Shown here: positions 21,290-32,310 of the stretch, in pieces | Layout of the letters: each line of letters opens with the position of its first letter | Position numbering within the stretch: the stretch's first letter is position 1 | Origin: Carposina sasakii | Lineage: Eukaryota > Arthropoda > Insecta > Lepidoptera > Carposinidae | Assembly: GCA_014607495.2 (NCBI GenBank) | Contig: CP053161.1 | Location: 3,161,615-3,225,614, forward strand | Length of the DNA stretch: 64,000 nt | Reading direction: 5' to 3' | Translations under genes and position numbers: made by a program | Notes under the pieces: model-generated | The model's database searches: none | What the model saw: only the letters and a program-made list of their open reading frames with translations | What the model was told of the DNA's origin: nothing

Positions 21290-21426
21290 TAGCGGCCGCC
21301 CACGACTTTAATGCGAAGCCGGGCAGGTTCTAACTTCCTGAAAGAATACGACGTGTTCCTGATTTTCAAACAAACAAACAAACAAACAAACAAACAAACT
21401 CTTCAGCTTTATAATATTAGTATAGA
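21290..21426 (-). mobile_element. Helitron fragment
   Basis: The minus-strand start A-TCTATACTAATATTATAA is the classic Lep1 5' end, with a (GTTT)n run (21368-21399 on the plus strand as CAAA repeats) just inside. The 3' CTAG end is lost near GCGGCCGCCCACGAC. Confidence 0.75.
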
Positions 21427-22200
21427 TATTTAATTTCTAACTTCCTTACGACGTGATTTGAATGCTAAAGTGTTTGGTTGGCTGTACTTTGGAAATATAT
21501 AACGAATTTATTATAAACATATGTAGTCAGTATAATTATATAGAAAAGATATTTCCGTGGTATCCGCCACCCATATTATTCTACATAATTAAATTAAATA
21601 ATATTTTCTAATACATTTATTTATGTTTAGTTAGTAGGTATCAGGCATTATTTAGTTTTAAATAATTTAATATTATAATAATTTCAATAAAGTGTAATTC
21701 TATATTCTAATACAAAGCAATATTTATTACATTGATGTCTTATAATTATAAATAACAAAAATATTTCTCTAAAATTCCGAAAGTTATAGATGTCTACGTA
21801 CCGTAGACCGTAGTCGTGCTACGAGGTAGGAGCCGTAGCATCCGTAGCACTACTACGAAAGACTACTTTAGATTGAAATCCAACAAAAAAAACGAAATCC
21901 TTAATGTTCAAATAACAAAAATATTAAACTAGATGTTACCTTTTATAAATAATCAATGTCTAAATAATAACAAGAATCAAATAGGCAATTTGATAAAAAC
22001 ATAATTGAAACCACTTCAATACTCCAAAAGGTTGTAAAAACATTTAATTTACAAAGCTTTACAAATCGGTAGTTAATTAGAGGATCAGAGTGACTTGGAC
22101 CCCCCGGGGGGACCTTAACTTTGTAATAGAATTACGTTGTTCGAGAATGTTTTTGACTTATAAACAATTTAATCGAAGCAACTGGGACCATGGATATATA
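21427..22200. other. no gene; diverged CTACG repeat at 21790-21870
   Basis: 21790-21870 has repeated CGTAG/CTACG words (ACCGTAGACCGTAG, GCTACGAGG, CCGTAGCAC) that resemble 51294-51350. A 12-bp GC palindrome CCCCCCGGGGGG lies near 22100. Confidence 0.45.
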
Positions 22201-22580
22201 CAGGGCGTTTTTTCGTTGCCACCCTTAACGAAGGGTACATACTCTATACACCAAATTAATTAACTTTATGCCAAAAAAAATGCTGGGAAACGATGAACAT
22301 TTTTTTTTTTTTTTTTAATTACTTGATCGGCCGAAATTTATAGTGTCCAGTGTTCATGCTAGTTTTTTCATAGACAGATAATTATTATTTCTCGTGAAAA
22401 AATCTTGCTACGCGCGTCTATGTGCATTTATGCTAAAAACGCAGTCTATTTATTTCAACTTTGGACCCTAATATTTTGGAAATCAGACACTTCCCAGGTA
22501 TGCTTCCATGGAGAAAAATGATCGTGATGATGAGGAGATTCCGTAGTTTTCGGGAACGTTGACGACCAAAAATCATTCTG
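22201..22580 (-). mobile_element. MITE H (TA target)
   Basis: TA flanks; left CAGGGCGTTTTTTCGTTGCC, right GACGACCAAAAATCATTCTG. It carries CACCCTTAACGAAGGGT and CGTGATGATGAGGAGATTCC as in the copy at 1349, reversed. Confidence 0.75.
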
Positions 22581-22588
22581 TATATATA

Positions 22589-23359
22589 CTGGGTGTAAAA
22601 AGACAACTTTGTTCTTTTAATACCTCGTATTCTTTGTAACATCATTGTTTTCTATGGAAGCACCCCTGGGAAACCACGGGTTTCCAAGATTTTGAGGTCC
22701 AAAGTTACATGAATATCAGCATTTAAAAAAATAAATCCATCTGGAAACAACTTTTTTTTTTTTTTACACACTACATAACGCATTTCTTTCAGTTTGGTGG
22801 TTATTCACTAACCACCTATTTCTGAATGTTACATATTTTTAAGTTGAGACACCATATTAATATTTAAAAATGTATCAATAGTCATGGTAGTTTTGTTTTT
22901 TTTATTGTTAATAATGCTAAAACTTACATACATATGTTAAAAATATTCTTAATCTAAAAGCGTGACGGAAAGAGTACTAAGTAACGGTATATAAATACAT
23001 AGATAAGTATATAAACATCCATGACTCGGAAACAAACATCAATATTCATCATATCAATGTTTGCACCTACCGGGATTCGAACCCAGGACCTATGGCGTCG
23101 CAGGCAGGGACACTACCCACTAGACCAAGCGGCCGTCTGTTTGTTATTTGTTATTTGTTAACTAACAAACATATTTTTAAAGACACCATATTAATATTTA
23201 AAAATGTTAGTTTTGTAGCTACATTTGTCAATCAAATACATTGCATGCAATAAAAAAAAAAAATCCGTTTCCCAGGGTTGGTACCATAGAAAAAAAATGA
23301 TTGTTACGTTACAAAGAATACGAGGTGTTAAAATAACAACGTTGTCTTTTTACACCCTG
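22589..23359. mobile_element. MITE I with ~60-bp inverted repeats, hosting a SINE
   Basis: CTGGGTGTAAAAAGACAAC at the left and GTTGTCTTTTTACACCCTG at the right, TA on both sides. Inverted similarity continues through ACCTCGTATTCTTTGTAAC. Fits a Tc1/mariner-like MITE. A reversed A2 SINE sits inside at 22970-23136. It begins 8 bp after MITE H. Confidence 0.8.
22970..23136 (-). mobile_element. SINE A2, 3' truncated, nested in MITE I
   Basis: The minus strand has ACGGCCGCTTGGTCTAGTGG, GGTTCGAATCCCGGTAGGTG, then CCGAGTCATGGATGTTTATA to the TACCGTTACTTAGTA segment. The later A2 body is missing. Confidence 0.8.
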
Positions 23360-23459
23360 TATAATTATGTATGTACAGGTAGTAATCAAAAAACCTCTAT
23401 AAAGTGTGTACGTCAGGGAATGACATATGGATCTATAGACTGTTATAAATATTTAAAAA

Positions 23460-23585
23460 CTAGTGGCCTATGTTGAAATAATATTTTCCCGGGATAAAAA
23501 GTAGCCTTAGATATCCTTTCTAAGGCTCTAGACTACCTGTGTAATTTCATTAGTTTTGGCGTAAAAGCGAGATACCTATACTATA
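23460..23585 (-). mobile_element. Helitron fragment
   Basis: CTAG at the edge, then TATCCCGGGAAAATATTATT-type sequence and the AAAAGTAGCCTTAG block. The GCGGGCGTC subterminal motif and the 5' half are lost. Confidence 0.55.
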
Positions 23586-23764
23586 CGCCAACGCTCCTGG
23601 CACGCGCTGTCATACAACGTTGTATGCAGCCTGACCACAGAAATACTTCCGCCATTTTATTTTAATTTAGAGAGAAGTCGTCGAAACCTCTATAAAGTGT
23701 ATACGTTAGGAATAGGAAATATAATATCCAAACTTATTGCGGTCCACTGTATAGAATAATTTAT

Positions 23765-23935
23765 AATCTCAACTACCTATTCTCTTCCCGGGCATACCCA
23801 GTCAAAATGGGCTGACCACCTGTCACTACTAACTGAACTTGTACAGGTCGGAAGTGGCACCATGTGGTTCTATCGGCCCTTGGTGCTCTGCCTACCCCGT
23901 AAGGGATAAATGCATGATTATATGTATGTATGTAA
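23765..23935 (+). mobile_element. retroposon C, internally deleted
   Basis: CTCTTCCCGGGCATACC jumps to GGGCTGACCACCTGTCACTA, then GTACAGGTCGGAAGTGGCAC and the TATGTATG tail. It lacks the head and two internal blocks. Confidence 0.75.
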
Positions 23936-24656
23936 ATAATTTATAATTCAGACATTTTGTAGCCGGAATAGTATGTACGAGTAATAAAAAAATCTAACTT
24001 TTTTAAATACTAGAAAGTGTACATTACATCACTTATTACCTATATATTAAATTCAAACAATCTCCCCTAAAAGCCAAAGTAAACAATCCTAAAGTCAATC
24101 TATCACTTCTATCCGCAAAATGGAAGAAAGAAACACCACTATTTTGGTAACCAAAATAAAAACTCACTCGGTGGCAGAAAATGAAACTAACAGCTCGTCA
24201 TATCAAATCAGCAACAAACTCTATGACAGTGGCGCTACCAGGACTGTTACAGATAAATTGCCAAACACCACATAACACTAGTTACAAATTTATCACAGTC
24301 ACTGGTCAAAACTTGAACCAACGCCTGGCCATATAGAGTTAGGAGCAAAGCTACAACACTAGCGCCACCAACGCTGGTCCAGATAAGTTGGTTGGCAGAA
24401 ATAACAGTGTGTACATAAGCCTCGATACCCTAGGCCTGTCTGCAGGTACGTCAATATTGGCCAAACGTGCCGAAGGCTTTACGCACAGAATATACTTTAT
24501 GTACTCTGTAGATACCCTGCTAATATAGGTTTATTACTAACAATAAGATTGTATAGCTAGATCGATATTTAATTGGCAATCTGCTAATTACAATTAGATC
24601 TATGAAATTGCTAGAATATCTATCTGTATATCTATTGTGTAATTACAATTACAGCC
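23936..24656. other. no gene recognised
   Basis: Nothing recognised; 24115-24440 is less AT-rich but has stops in all frames. Confidence 0.4.
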
Positions 24657-24875
24657 CTTTTCACCATCGGGATACTAGACGCAGACTACCGTATCACCCT
24701 TTATGTTGTTGATATCCCACCCATCCGCACCAAACGTTATGCTAACTCGTTTGTAATGCGAACGGCTAAGGAGTGGAATGCACTTCCTGCCGATGTATTT
24801 CCCGAGCACTGCAACATTGGTCTCTTCAAAGCTAGAGTGAATAGGCACTTTCTAGGCAAACATGTACCACCCTAG
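24657..24875 (+). pseudogene. Jockey/CR1-like LINE ORF2 carboxy end
   Basis: An open frame of ~72 codons ends at TAG 24873 and reads IPPIRTKRYANSF, VMRTAKEWNALPADVFP, then LFKARVNRHFLGKH. The pattern RT...W N x LP ... FK x x VN..L is the common carboxy end of Jockey/CR1-group reverse transcriptases. The catalytic domain is absent (5' truncated insertion). The 3' UTR runs to about 24945. No active protein is expected. Confidence 0.75.
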
Positions 24876-25197
24876 GCCGCATCTTGCTTAACATCAGGCA
24901 CGATGGCGGTCAAATGTTTGCCAAGCTAATTGTTAAAAAAAATACACCTTCCAAGCTCCTTTGTAAATACCTATACAATCTTTTTATATATTCGTGACAG
25001 CAAAATGAATTTTCATTTGATGATTTTTGGGATGATATTTAGCAGTGAATAGACGAAACTCAATGCGCTATTCACAGGCGATGTGCTAGCAACTCTGATT
25101 TTGTGATCCCGCAGTTCCGTTATGCTAAACGTGCCTGTGGGATCCCTTTCGCTATTTGGCAGTTTTCGAGTACACAGTCGTGAGTAATATGTAGGTA

Positions 25198-25441
25198 CTA
25201 GTGGACGCCCGCGACTTTATCCGCGTGGACTGCAGAAAGAACAAAAAGTCGAAAAAATTATCCGGAATAAAAATATTTTCCCGGGATAAAAAGTAGCCTA
25301 TGTGTTAATCGAGAGTGCAGCTAACTCCACCCAAATTTTATTAAAATCGCTCCAGCCGTTTTTCGTTAAAGAGTAACAAACATCCATCCATCTATCCAGC
25401 CATCCATTACTTACAAACTTTCGCGTATAATATTAGTAAGA
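25198..25441 (-). mobile_element. Helitron (Lep1-like), complete
   Basis: Minus strand: A-TCTTACTAATATTATACGCG at the 5' end, GCGGGCGTCCACTAG-T at the 3' end. Internal (ATCC)n-like run CATCCATCCATCTATCCAGC (plus strand) and GCTCCAGCCGTTTTTCG. Confidence 0.85.
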
Positions 25442-26884
25442 TGTTATAGTAATTTTCATTATTTGCTGTACATAAAAACTAATATGTTGGGAAATCAGAT
25501 AATAACTGAAAATAGCTTGAATCTTGTTAAAACAACTGCAGAAAAGTATTACAACACAAAACCCAGATAGAACAGAAAGTTAATTAATATTTCTTTGCGA
25601 GTCGTCCGGCTCTTTGTGTAGTTTGTTGGCAGAGAACACCTGAGACAAAAGCCCGGCCCTGGAGCTCTGAATGAGTGACCTGGTTCCCGCTCCAATGGCG
25701 ACGAGCTAGCGACTCATTATGTACTCGTAGTTATTGGTTTTTCAACAGAGGTGTCGATGTTCAGAAACTAAGTCAGTTTGCATTGGGTAAATTGAAATTG
25801 AGTAGGTAGGAAAGAGAATAGAGTACATATCTGGGTCAAAGTTAAACAAATGGAAAGATTTTTTTTACACACTACATAACACTGGGAAAATTGTATTTAA
25901 GATGTACAAAAGAGATAGTATATCTAAGTCAATTTTGGATAAATGGGTTAAAATTGTGTTGGAATTCTTCTGGTAAATTTAATCAAATAAAAAAAAATAT
26001 CCTGGCAATGGCAATCTTTATAAAAACAAAGATGCTTGAAGCTATGTTAATTAAAAAAAAGGTGCCGTAATGTTACGGCCGTGCAAAAAACAGCCATCTT
26101 TACGGTGCCGATATGGCGAATGTTCCTCCATTGCTATTTTAGGTAAGAATGGATAGATATTTAAGCACAATGAAAGGCATTTAGAATACAGAATCATTTA
26201 TTAACATAAATAGTTGTTACAGGTTCAATATGTTCTTATTCTTATTCTTTATTGTACTTACACAAAATATTACAATAAGAAATTTACAAAAGAAATGCTT
26301 ATCTCTGCAAGAGATTTCTTTAAAAAATAATAATTAAATTTCTTAATAGATATTTCGTAAAAGCAGTTAGGTAGAAGCGAATGAATTAATGATTATGAAA
26401 AATTAATTATTGTGTACCCGAGCGTACGTATTCCTTTAACATTTCAGAATTAATTTCAGTGATTTCCCTGAAAACACGTCATAATTAACCAGTCACATTT
26501 TAACGAACGATAATTAAATCTCACGTCGGGGGTCGGGGTAGTGTGATTAATGTCCCTGCCTCAAAGCAGACGAACCAATGGTCGCTGCTATAATTTCCAA
26601 ACCTTCTATGCAGTCGTACGGATTTTTTTAAAACTAGATATAATATAATGAACAGAGTTTAAAGTTGCAGAGCCACTAGCGCCAATGTTTGAGGAATTCA
26701 CAACTGGACGTGCACAGTCCGAGGCTGCCAATTAGTAGAGTCAGTGTTGCGTGAGTATGCGAGCTTTGATACAGTTTCAAATTGGCTAGTATCGGGAAAA
26801 AGGTATTGTGGCTATATTTTGAATTTCATGTCATGTACCTACTCTACTCTATTTTATATCAGATTGCAAAAAACAATAATGAAT
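25442..26884. other. no gene called; one weak exon candidate
   Basis: Minus strand 25578-25700 stays open after an AG: it reads VAIGAGTRSLIQSSRAGLLS followed by QVFSANKLHKEPDDSQ and ends in TAA. It is less AT-rich than its flanks. The upstream pyrimidine tract is poor, so I do not call it a gene. The rest shows nothing recognisable. Confidence 0.3.
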
Positions 26885-26990
26885 AGTTATACATCAGCTA
26901 CATCTCCTTCTGTGCATGTCGTAAGAATCTACTAAGGATGGTCCTGCAGTTCTGCGTACCCCGGTCGGAAGAGGCCTTTGTCCAGCAGAT
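26885..26990 (+). repeat. family D fragment
   Basis: ATCAGCTACATCTCCTTCTG, TGCATGTCGTAAGA, CTACTAAGGATGG, ending CGGAAGAGGCCTTTGTCCAG. Related pieces lie at 32222, 47535, 53140 and 55375. Confidence 0.6.
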
Positions 26991-27326
26991 ACCAGCTATA
27001 TACAATACTATTCAACCTTATTTCAAGACAGATCATTTGCGAGCAGCATGGCGCCGGGTGACGTCACGTTGTGACGCCGCGGCGGGACGTGAGTGCGTTC
27101 CCGACGGTCGCAAATACGCCATAAATCTCGATGATAACTTTATGCCACGCTTATTGCTACGTGATCGCGCATCTCTCGGGCAAATTGAAGTATTTTGAAT
27201 ACTTGGTATTATTGTGTCACGTGCTTTACTTGTCCGGGCGGTAGATCGAAATAAAGTGATTACCCGACTGAGCAAGAAGGAGGTTTATGTTTTTAGAGTG
27301 TATGTGTATGAATGGATGTATATATA
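26991..27326. other. GC-rich patch, no gene recognised
   Basis: 27045-27110 is GC-rich (GCGCCGGGTGACGTCACG, GCCGCGGCGGGACGTG) and contains a CRE-like TGACGTCA. Both strands stay open for ~80 codons, which GC content alone can explain. Confidence 0.35.
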
Positions 27327-27553
27327 TCTATACATATAATAAAAATGTAACGGATCGCTGTCTGTACATGGAAGATATATAAGAGAAAAATGTTATAGAA
27401 TACCTTTATTAACGCAATAGTACCCAAAACAATGATTTTTGGAATTTTTGTCTGTTTGTCTGTTTGTCTGTGCGTTTGTGCACGCTAATCTCAGAAACGG
27501 CTGAACCGATTTCGATGCAGTTTTCAGGAATATATTATGACAGGTCCCACTTA

Positions 27554-27903
27554 CGGCCAATTTCAATACGAGAGATCAAAGAGAATCTCGGATTTTTATA
27601 TTCCTAATTTGGCCGCGTGGTGCCGGCAGAGTAGAATTCGTACCACCCCATATCTGCCCGTGGGTATCGTACGAGGCGATTAAGGGTTTCCGGGAGGTGG
27701 GCAGCAGCGTGTTGACAACATAGTCCAAAATACAAACTGCGGTCACCGACCCGCCTGCCCAGCGTGGTGACTATGGGCAAATACCCCCCATGGCAGTCTT
27801 GTGGCGTGTCCTGGGGGAGGCCTACGTCCAGCAGTGGACTGCAATAGGCTGATGATGATGATGATGCAAAAAATCTCTCAATGTCAGTTATAGAAATTGT
27901 CTG
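27554..27903. mobile_element. MITE with TTA duplication, nested
   Basis: TTA at 27551-27553 and 27904-27906 flanks ends CGGCCAATTTC and GAAATTGTCTG (inverted, 9 of 11). GAGAGATCAAAGAG and AATCTCTCAATGTC are inverted inside. A 3-bp TWA duplication fits PIF/Harbinger. Uninterrupted Helitron copies confirm the insertion point within CCCACTTAACATA. Confidence 0.65.
27612..27866 (+). mobile_element. SINE B, innermost element
   Basis: GCCGCGTGGTGCCGGCAGAG to GGCTGATGATGATGATG. Sub-type with ATATCTGCCCGTGGG, TCCAAAATACAAACTGCGG and CCCCATGGCAGTCTTG, partly shared with 11721 and distinct from 4185, 10248 and 53998. Confidence 0.9.
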
Positions 27904-27994
27904 TTAACATATAGGCTACTTTTTATCCCGGATAATTTCAATATTTTGTTTTTTTGCTGTAGTCCACGCGGACGGAGTCGCGGGCGTCCACTAG

Positions 27995-28255
27995 TTTGTA
28001 CTAAATATTAAATACCATGTAATACGCACATTACACATAGAGTTTTTTTCTGTAGGTAGGTACGCAATAAGCACTAGGTGTAAGTATTTTCGGCCCTCAT
28101 ATTAAAAACATTTCATAAAATTTAATGTAACGAAGAGATACATAATAAATTCCTACTATGCGTATGATGATATAGCTACGAATATGTTTGCAAAGCAATC
28201 ATAATATTTGTTTATAACTGAACCTGTAACTTACGGCTACGATAAAACCCGGTAA
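27995..28255. other. no gene recognised
   Basis: AT-rich; nothing recognised. Confidence 0.4.
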
Positions 28256-28315
28256 CTTTGTAACATTGTGTAACATTATGTAACATTATGTAACATTATG
28301 TAACATTATGTTATA
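28256..28315. repeat. tandem TGTAACATTA repeat
   Basis: Five near-identical ~11-bp units (TGTAACATTATG, first ones with GTG variants) in a row. A short minisatellite. Confidence 0.85.
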
Positions 28316-28614
28316 ATGAGAATCCAAACGTAAAAAAGTTAATTTAGGCAAAGCGGTAAAATATACACAAGAACAACATAAGTTAGAAAGTTATTCAAAG
28401 TAAAAAGTTGGGAAATAAGCGGTCAGATTACCATGAAACACAAATTAAGAGATATTCGGGAAGTTTCGGGAATGTCGGTAGCTTTCGGACCGGCGAAAAT
28501 GTTTAGCTTAGTTCAGTGAATTTGAGGGGAATTCCCGCACCTGCCGTAATGCACCTTTTATAAAAGTGATTTAGACATTGTTTTTGAGGACATAGGTACA
28601 TTTTTATACCCCCC

Positions 28615-29036
28615 ATTAGAAAGAGATCGGCCTCTCCGATCCAATACGGCATCACTGCTACAACTCCCCGATTTAATTCTGGGGCTTTTGGGTATTCTTT
28701 CTCGGTTCGGGCGGTTAAGCTCTGGAATGAATTACCACGGTTAGAGATTGTCACACTGTTGGCACATTTAGGGAAAAGCTGAAGGATCACTACCTGTCCA
28801 TTATATGAATATGCTGTCATTTGTTTTTTCTCCTTTTTTTCTTAATGTAGTTTTGTAGTTTCTTAGAATTTGTTTAATTGCACATGTTACCCTGTTGTTA
28901 ACAATATCTCTTTATTTGGTTGGCTTGCTGGAAGAGATCTCTGGTAGAGATAAGCTTGCCATTGCACATGCATCTCTTCTTTAATGTTGTATGCCATATT
29001 TCTTTTTGTGTATGTGCAATAAAGAATAAAGAATAG
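28615..29036 (+). pseudogene. Jockey/CR1-like LINE 3' end with AATAAAG tail
   Basis: The frame from 28615 reads TPRFNSGAFGYSFSVRAVKL, WNELPRLEIV, then a frameshift near 28740-28755 leads to TFREKLKDHYLSI and a stop at 28806. VRAVKLWNELP and F(R)xKLKxHYL are typical of LINE reverse transcriptase carboxy ends. The 3' UTR ends in AATAAAGAATAAAGAATA, the A-rich heptamer tail of this LINE type. 5' truncated, frameshifted, non-functional. Confidence 0.75.
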
Positions 29037-29524
29037 GATTGTGGGCCAATAGACATAACTAGATTATACATTGATAGTAAATATGTATAAAGTTGACGAC
29101 TTGAAATGTTAAGTCTATGTTCAAAGCTACGTAAATAATATTCTGAAATATCAAAATTCCCTCAGTCAAAGGTTAAGGGTAAAAGTAAAGGGGTTATGTG
29201 CTCTATCAACAACTTCTCGCTTCCCTCTTACATCTTCTGTTACACCCTGTATTTGTTTGACTTCAAAAAAGATTGAAACGTTTAACTCAACCCAATAGGT
29301 GGCGCCTCATACTTTAACAAATAAAGCTCCTAAGCTAGTCTGTTTTCAAAAGCCGTCAAACAAAGTAACAACTAGAAATAAAACACACCTTCATTTAAAG
29401 GAAAAATCAAAAGACCTAACAACGCATAGATACGGCACACAATATGCAGTGTCTGTTCTACTTTCAACCGCGACACAAAGCTACAGGCGGCCTGCACACT
29501 CCCTCGGTCAGAAACAATGTCCCA
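29037..29524. other. no gene recognised
   Basis: A 76-codon plus-strand frame at 29299-29529 has no recognised motif. Confidence 0.4.
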
Positions 29525-29748
29525 ACTAATATTATAAATGCGAAAGTAACTCTGTCTGTCTGTCTGTCTGTCTGTTACGCTTTCCCGCTTAAACCTCGCA
29601 ACCGATTTTGATGAAATTTGGTACAGACAATCTTTAGACCCTGAGACAGAACATAGGCTACTTTTTATTTCGAAAAAAAGGGATGAAGGGGTTGAAATAG
29701 ACGGGTACAACGCCCCCTCACGCGGACGAAGTCGTGGGCGGCTGCTAG
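29525..29748 (+). mobile_element. Helitron (Lep1-like)
   Basis: ACTAATATTATAAATGCGAA at the 5' side (TC lost), a CTGT microsatellite at 29551-29574, then CAACCGATTTTGATGAAATT, GACGAAGTCGTGGGCGGCTG and CTAG-T. A different subfamily from the copies at 27327 and 61709. Confidence 0.8.
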
Positions 29749-30527
29749 TGAGATTATAAATGTCGCCGCGGGACAATGGACCGGGAATTAGGACGTACAC
29801 GTGCCAGTTACAAAGTCCTCTGACATTGGCGCTAGTGTACTTGCCACTTTAACACTGTCGAATACATTATATTTAGTTCAATGAAAATCCGAGGGACTTC
29901 GTTGTTGGGAGAGGCATTATCTAAAGCACTAATTTACAGAGTGCAGCCTCAGTTAGGGTTTATTCAGGTGGACTAAATAGAAGCAATGTTCGCGCGGATT
30001 AATTTAATATAGGTTTATTAGTCAGTCAATTGGAGTTTATTAGCTGTGTTGTTGTTTAAGAATTATAATTGTGTAATTTTATATAGAGTATTATGTATGA
30101 AACAGCCTATTATGCATGAAACGTACTAATAAAAGGGTCTAGAGCATTTGACTTTTAACTAACTAGTCTGTGAGTATTGCATGTCAAGGCAGCCAACTAA
30201 AAAACCCACGACCACGACAAGTTCCCTCATGCGGTGAGTTAGCAACTTGTTTCTGATCTTTACTTCAAGCCAAATAATTTATGACAAATTTTGATATCTT
30301 TAATCTATTATTATTATGTAAATTTAAATTAGGCAACCAATTTATAAACAACAAAAACATCCTACGAGACGTACTTGCAACAAAATGGAATCCAGAGTTG
30401 GCTAACAAAATTACGCGATAGAGAACGCGGCGAGATAATTAGAGAGAGTAACAATATACAGCAACACGCGTGCCGTGTCTGGTTATTGTTTGCTCTGTGT
30501 CACAGTGAAGGAAGAATAGTAGAATAA
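29749..30527. other. no gene recognised
   Basis: No coding frame or repeat copy recognised. Confidence 0.4.
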
Positions 30528-30796
30528 GGGACCCATCACACTGGCGTCTTATGAGCATCTTTTGAACGTCAGCGTTGGGCGGGCGTCCGCGCGGCATTGA
30601 CGCAGCGTCGACGCGACGCTGGCGCTGAGTGGCAGCCAAACGCTGTAATTACGCCCGCGCCGCGTTTTCTGCCAACAAATAAAACGACGCAACCTTCGCG
30701 CTGCGTAATTACAGCGTTTTGTGCGTTTGGCAGCCAGTCAGCGCCGGGGCGTCGCGTCAACGCCGCGACGTTCAAAAGATGCCAGTGTGGGGGGCC
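30528..30796. mobile_element. GC-rich foldback MITE
   Basis: Left GGGACCCATCACACTGGC and right GCCAGTGTGGGGGGCC are inverted, as are ATCTTTTGAACGTC/GACGTTCAAAAGAT, and AACGCTGTAATTACG/CGTAATTACAGCGTT. Very high CpG. It produces overlapping ~66-81 codon frames on both strands that are not genes. Confidence 0.8.
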
Positions 30797-31279
30797 TAGA
30801 ACCGATGTTTCCAATCTTCAGATAACCTAACTGAGGGATAACATTGCGTCGTTGGTATAACTTTATTTGTACAAGCTTTGTACAAAAATATGTCAAGCTC
30901 TGTAGTAAATAGAAATGCTTTTAACTGCAGTTCAGTATCAGAATTTTGGTCCTTTTTCATCATTTTCCTTAGTCACAGCCTGTAAATAGATGATCTACTG
31001 CACTGATTTAACAACGCGTAGATACAACAATAGTTAGTTGCCAATTAATTCCGACTCCTCATCCAGGAAATGTGTGCAAATTAATTTGGTGGCGTGTCAT
31101 AACGGGAAACATCCTCGGGAAAGCGGGAACTGATTTTTGTTGCATTTTGATGCAGTTTTATTTATTAGCATTCGTAACATTTGTAGGTAGTATTGTAACA
31201 CCTCTTGTTTTAAAAGAAAACTCGTTAAGAAAAAAAAACATGAAATAATGAAATATAGACACCAGCTATACAATGTACG
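30797..31279. other. no gene recognised
   Basis: Nothing recognised. Confidence 0.4.
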
Positions 31280-31703
31280 CAGGGCCGGATTTAGGGGAGG
31301 GCATATAATTAGACAATCGACAAACAAGTTGTTAATGTATGTTAATGCTTTGTCGAGTTAATGTCGAATAAATGATTTTGAATTTGGCAACCGAGGCGAT
31401 TGCCCCGGGGCCTCCACATACGGGGGGCACCCAAAATAAAGATTTCGGAAAAAAATCTTTTAAATTCCAACTAGTAAACATCTTTTCCTTCGATATTTTT
31501 TTGGCTCTTTTACCTTTTCCTACAGTACTTTGTACATACTTAGGTACGTGATTATTTGATTATATTATTCTTAAATATTAACAGAAATCATTAATCTATA
31601 TTTGTTCACTCCAATTAGGCAATCAGTAAAATAAAAATTTGGGGCAAGGGGGCCTCCGCTCCTTTGTTGCCCCGAGGCATCCAAGCCTCTAAATCCGGCC
31701 CTG
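31280..31703. mobile_element. hAT-type MITE
   Basis: Ends CAGGGCCGGATTTAGG and CCTCTAAATCCGGCCCTG are inverted, flanked by the 8-bp duplication AATGTACG / AATGTAAG (one mismatch; 31272-31279 and 31704-31711). Inside, GATTGCCCCGGGGCCTCC faces GGGGGCCTCCGCTCC. The 8-bp duplication and CAGGGCCGG termini are hallmarks of hAT. Confidence 0.85.
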
Positions 31704-31725
31704 AATGTAAGTACATGTAATCCCG

Positions 31726-31760
31726 TTGCTTAGTACCCACGACACAAGATCTCAGGGCTA
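31726..31760 (+). repeat. SINE A2 body fragment
   Basis: CCGTTGCTTAGTACCCACGA, then CACAAGAT, matches the A2 body at 32042-32075. Confidence 0.6.
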
Positions 31761-31789
31761 GCTCAGATCTAGGCCTGAATATCAGAGGT

Positions 31790-31887
31790 ATTCATATGAT
31801 TTCGAGATATTTAGAGATAAGCTCGCCTTTGTACTATTTCTTTTACTGTTTACTGTCTATGATAAACATTTATGTGTACAATAAAGA
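31790..31887 (+). repeat. LINE 3' UTR-like tail
   Basis: AGATAAGCTCGCCTTTGTAC and GTGTACAATAAAGAATG resemble the tail of the LINE remnant at 56410-57285. The A2 SINE follows directly. Confidence 0.5.
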
Positions 31888-32150
31888 ATGACGGCCGATT
31901 GGTGTAGTTGGTAGTGACGCTGCCTGCAACGCCATAGGTCCTGGGTTCGAATCCCGGTAGGTGCAAACATTGATGAATGATGAATATCGATGTTTGTTTC
32001 CGAGTCATGGATGTTTATATACTTATCTATGTATTTATATACCGTTGCCTAGTACCCACGACACAAGACCTTAGGGATCTTAGTGTGGGATTAGGTCAAT
32101 GTGTTGTGAAGTGTGTGAATGTGTGTGTGTGAATATGTTACTTACTTATT
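31888..32150 (+). mobile_element. SINE A2, full length
   Basis: GACGGCCGATTGGTGTAGTT, the B box GGTTCGAATCC near 31943, TGATGAATATCGATGTTTGT, body through ACGACACAAGACCTTAGGGA, tail with a short (GT)n. It serves as the reference for reading the split copy at 929-1346. Confidence 0.9.
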
Positions 32151-32221
32151 GAATACTAAGTAAGTAAAACATGTAGCTTAGTCTGATTTAGGGGATATCA
32201 ATGAATCCTTAATTACATCGA

Positions 32222-32310
32222 AAGGTAGACTCTTACGACATGCACGGAAAGATACGAAAAGAGCTGATGTATTCTAATGAAGCTCCGGATCAAGCACAGG
32301 TACGTCGTTT
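32222..32310 (-). repeat. family D fragment
   Basis: ACTCTTACGACATGCACGGA and GAGCTGATGTATTCTAATGA; the strand is given relative to 26885. Confidence 0.6.

Larger units (their letters stand above)
27327..27994 (+). mobile_element. Helitron (Lep1-like), outer element of a triple nest
   Basis: A-TCTATACATATAATAAAA at the 5' end, GAGTCGCGGGCGTCCACTAG-T at the 3' end. Between 27554 and 27903 it is interrupted by a MITE that itself carries SINE B. Without these inserts it is ~315 bp, like the copies at 47759 and 61709. Confidence 0.85.

Noticed and set aside
21368..21399. CRISPR-like array
   Set aside because: It is a simple CAAA microsatellite inside a Helitron, with no spacers.
28256..28315. 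CRISPR-like array or satellite
   Set aside because: Five 11-bp units without spacers: a short minisatellite.
29372..29800. 142-codon minus-strand gene
   Set aside because: The frame runs antisense through a Helitron and its CTGT microsatellite; the repeated DRQTDRQ in the translation is the microsatellite.
30439..30830. Overlapping open frames on both strands
   Set aside because: They come from a GC-rich foldback MITE that lacks stops by composition.
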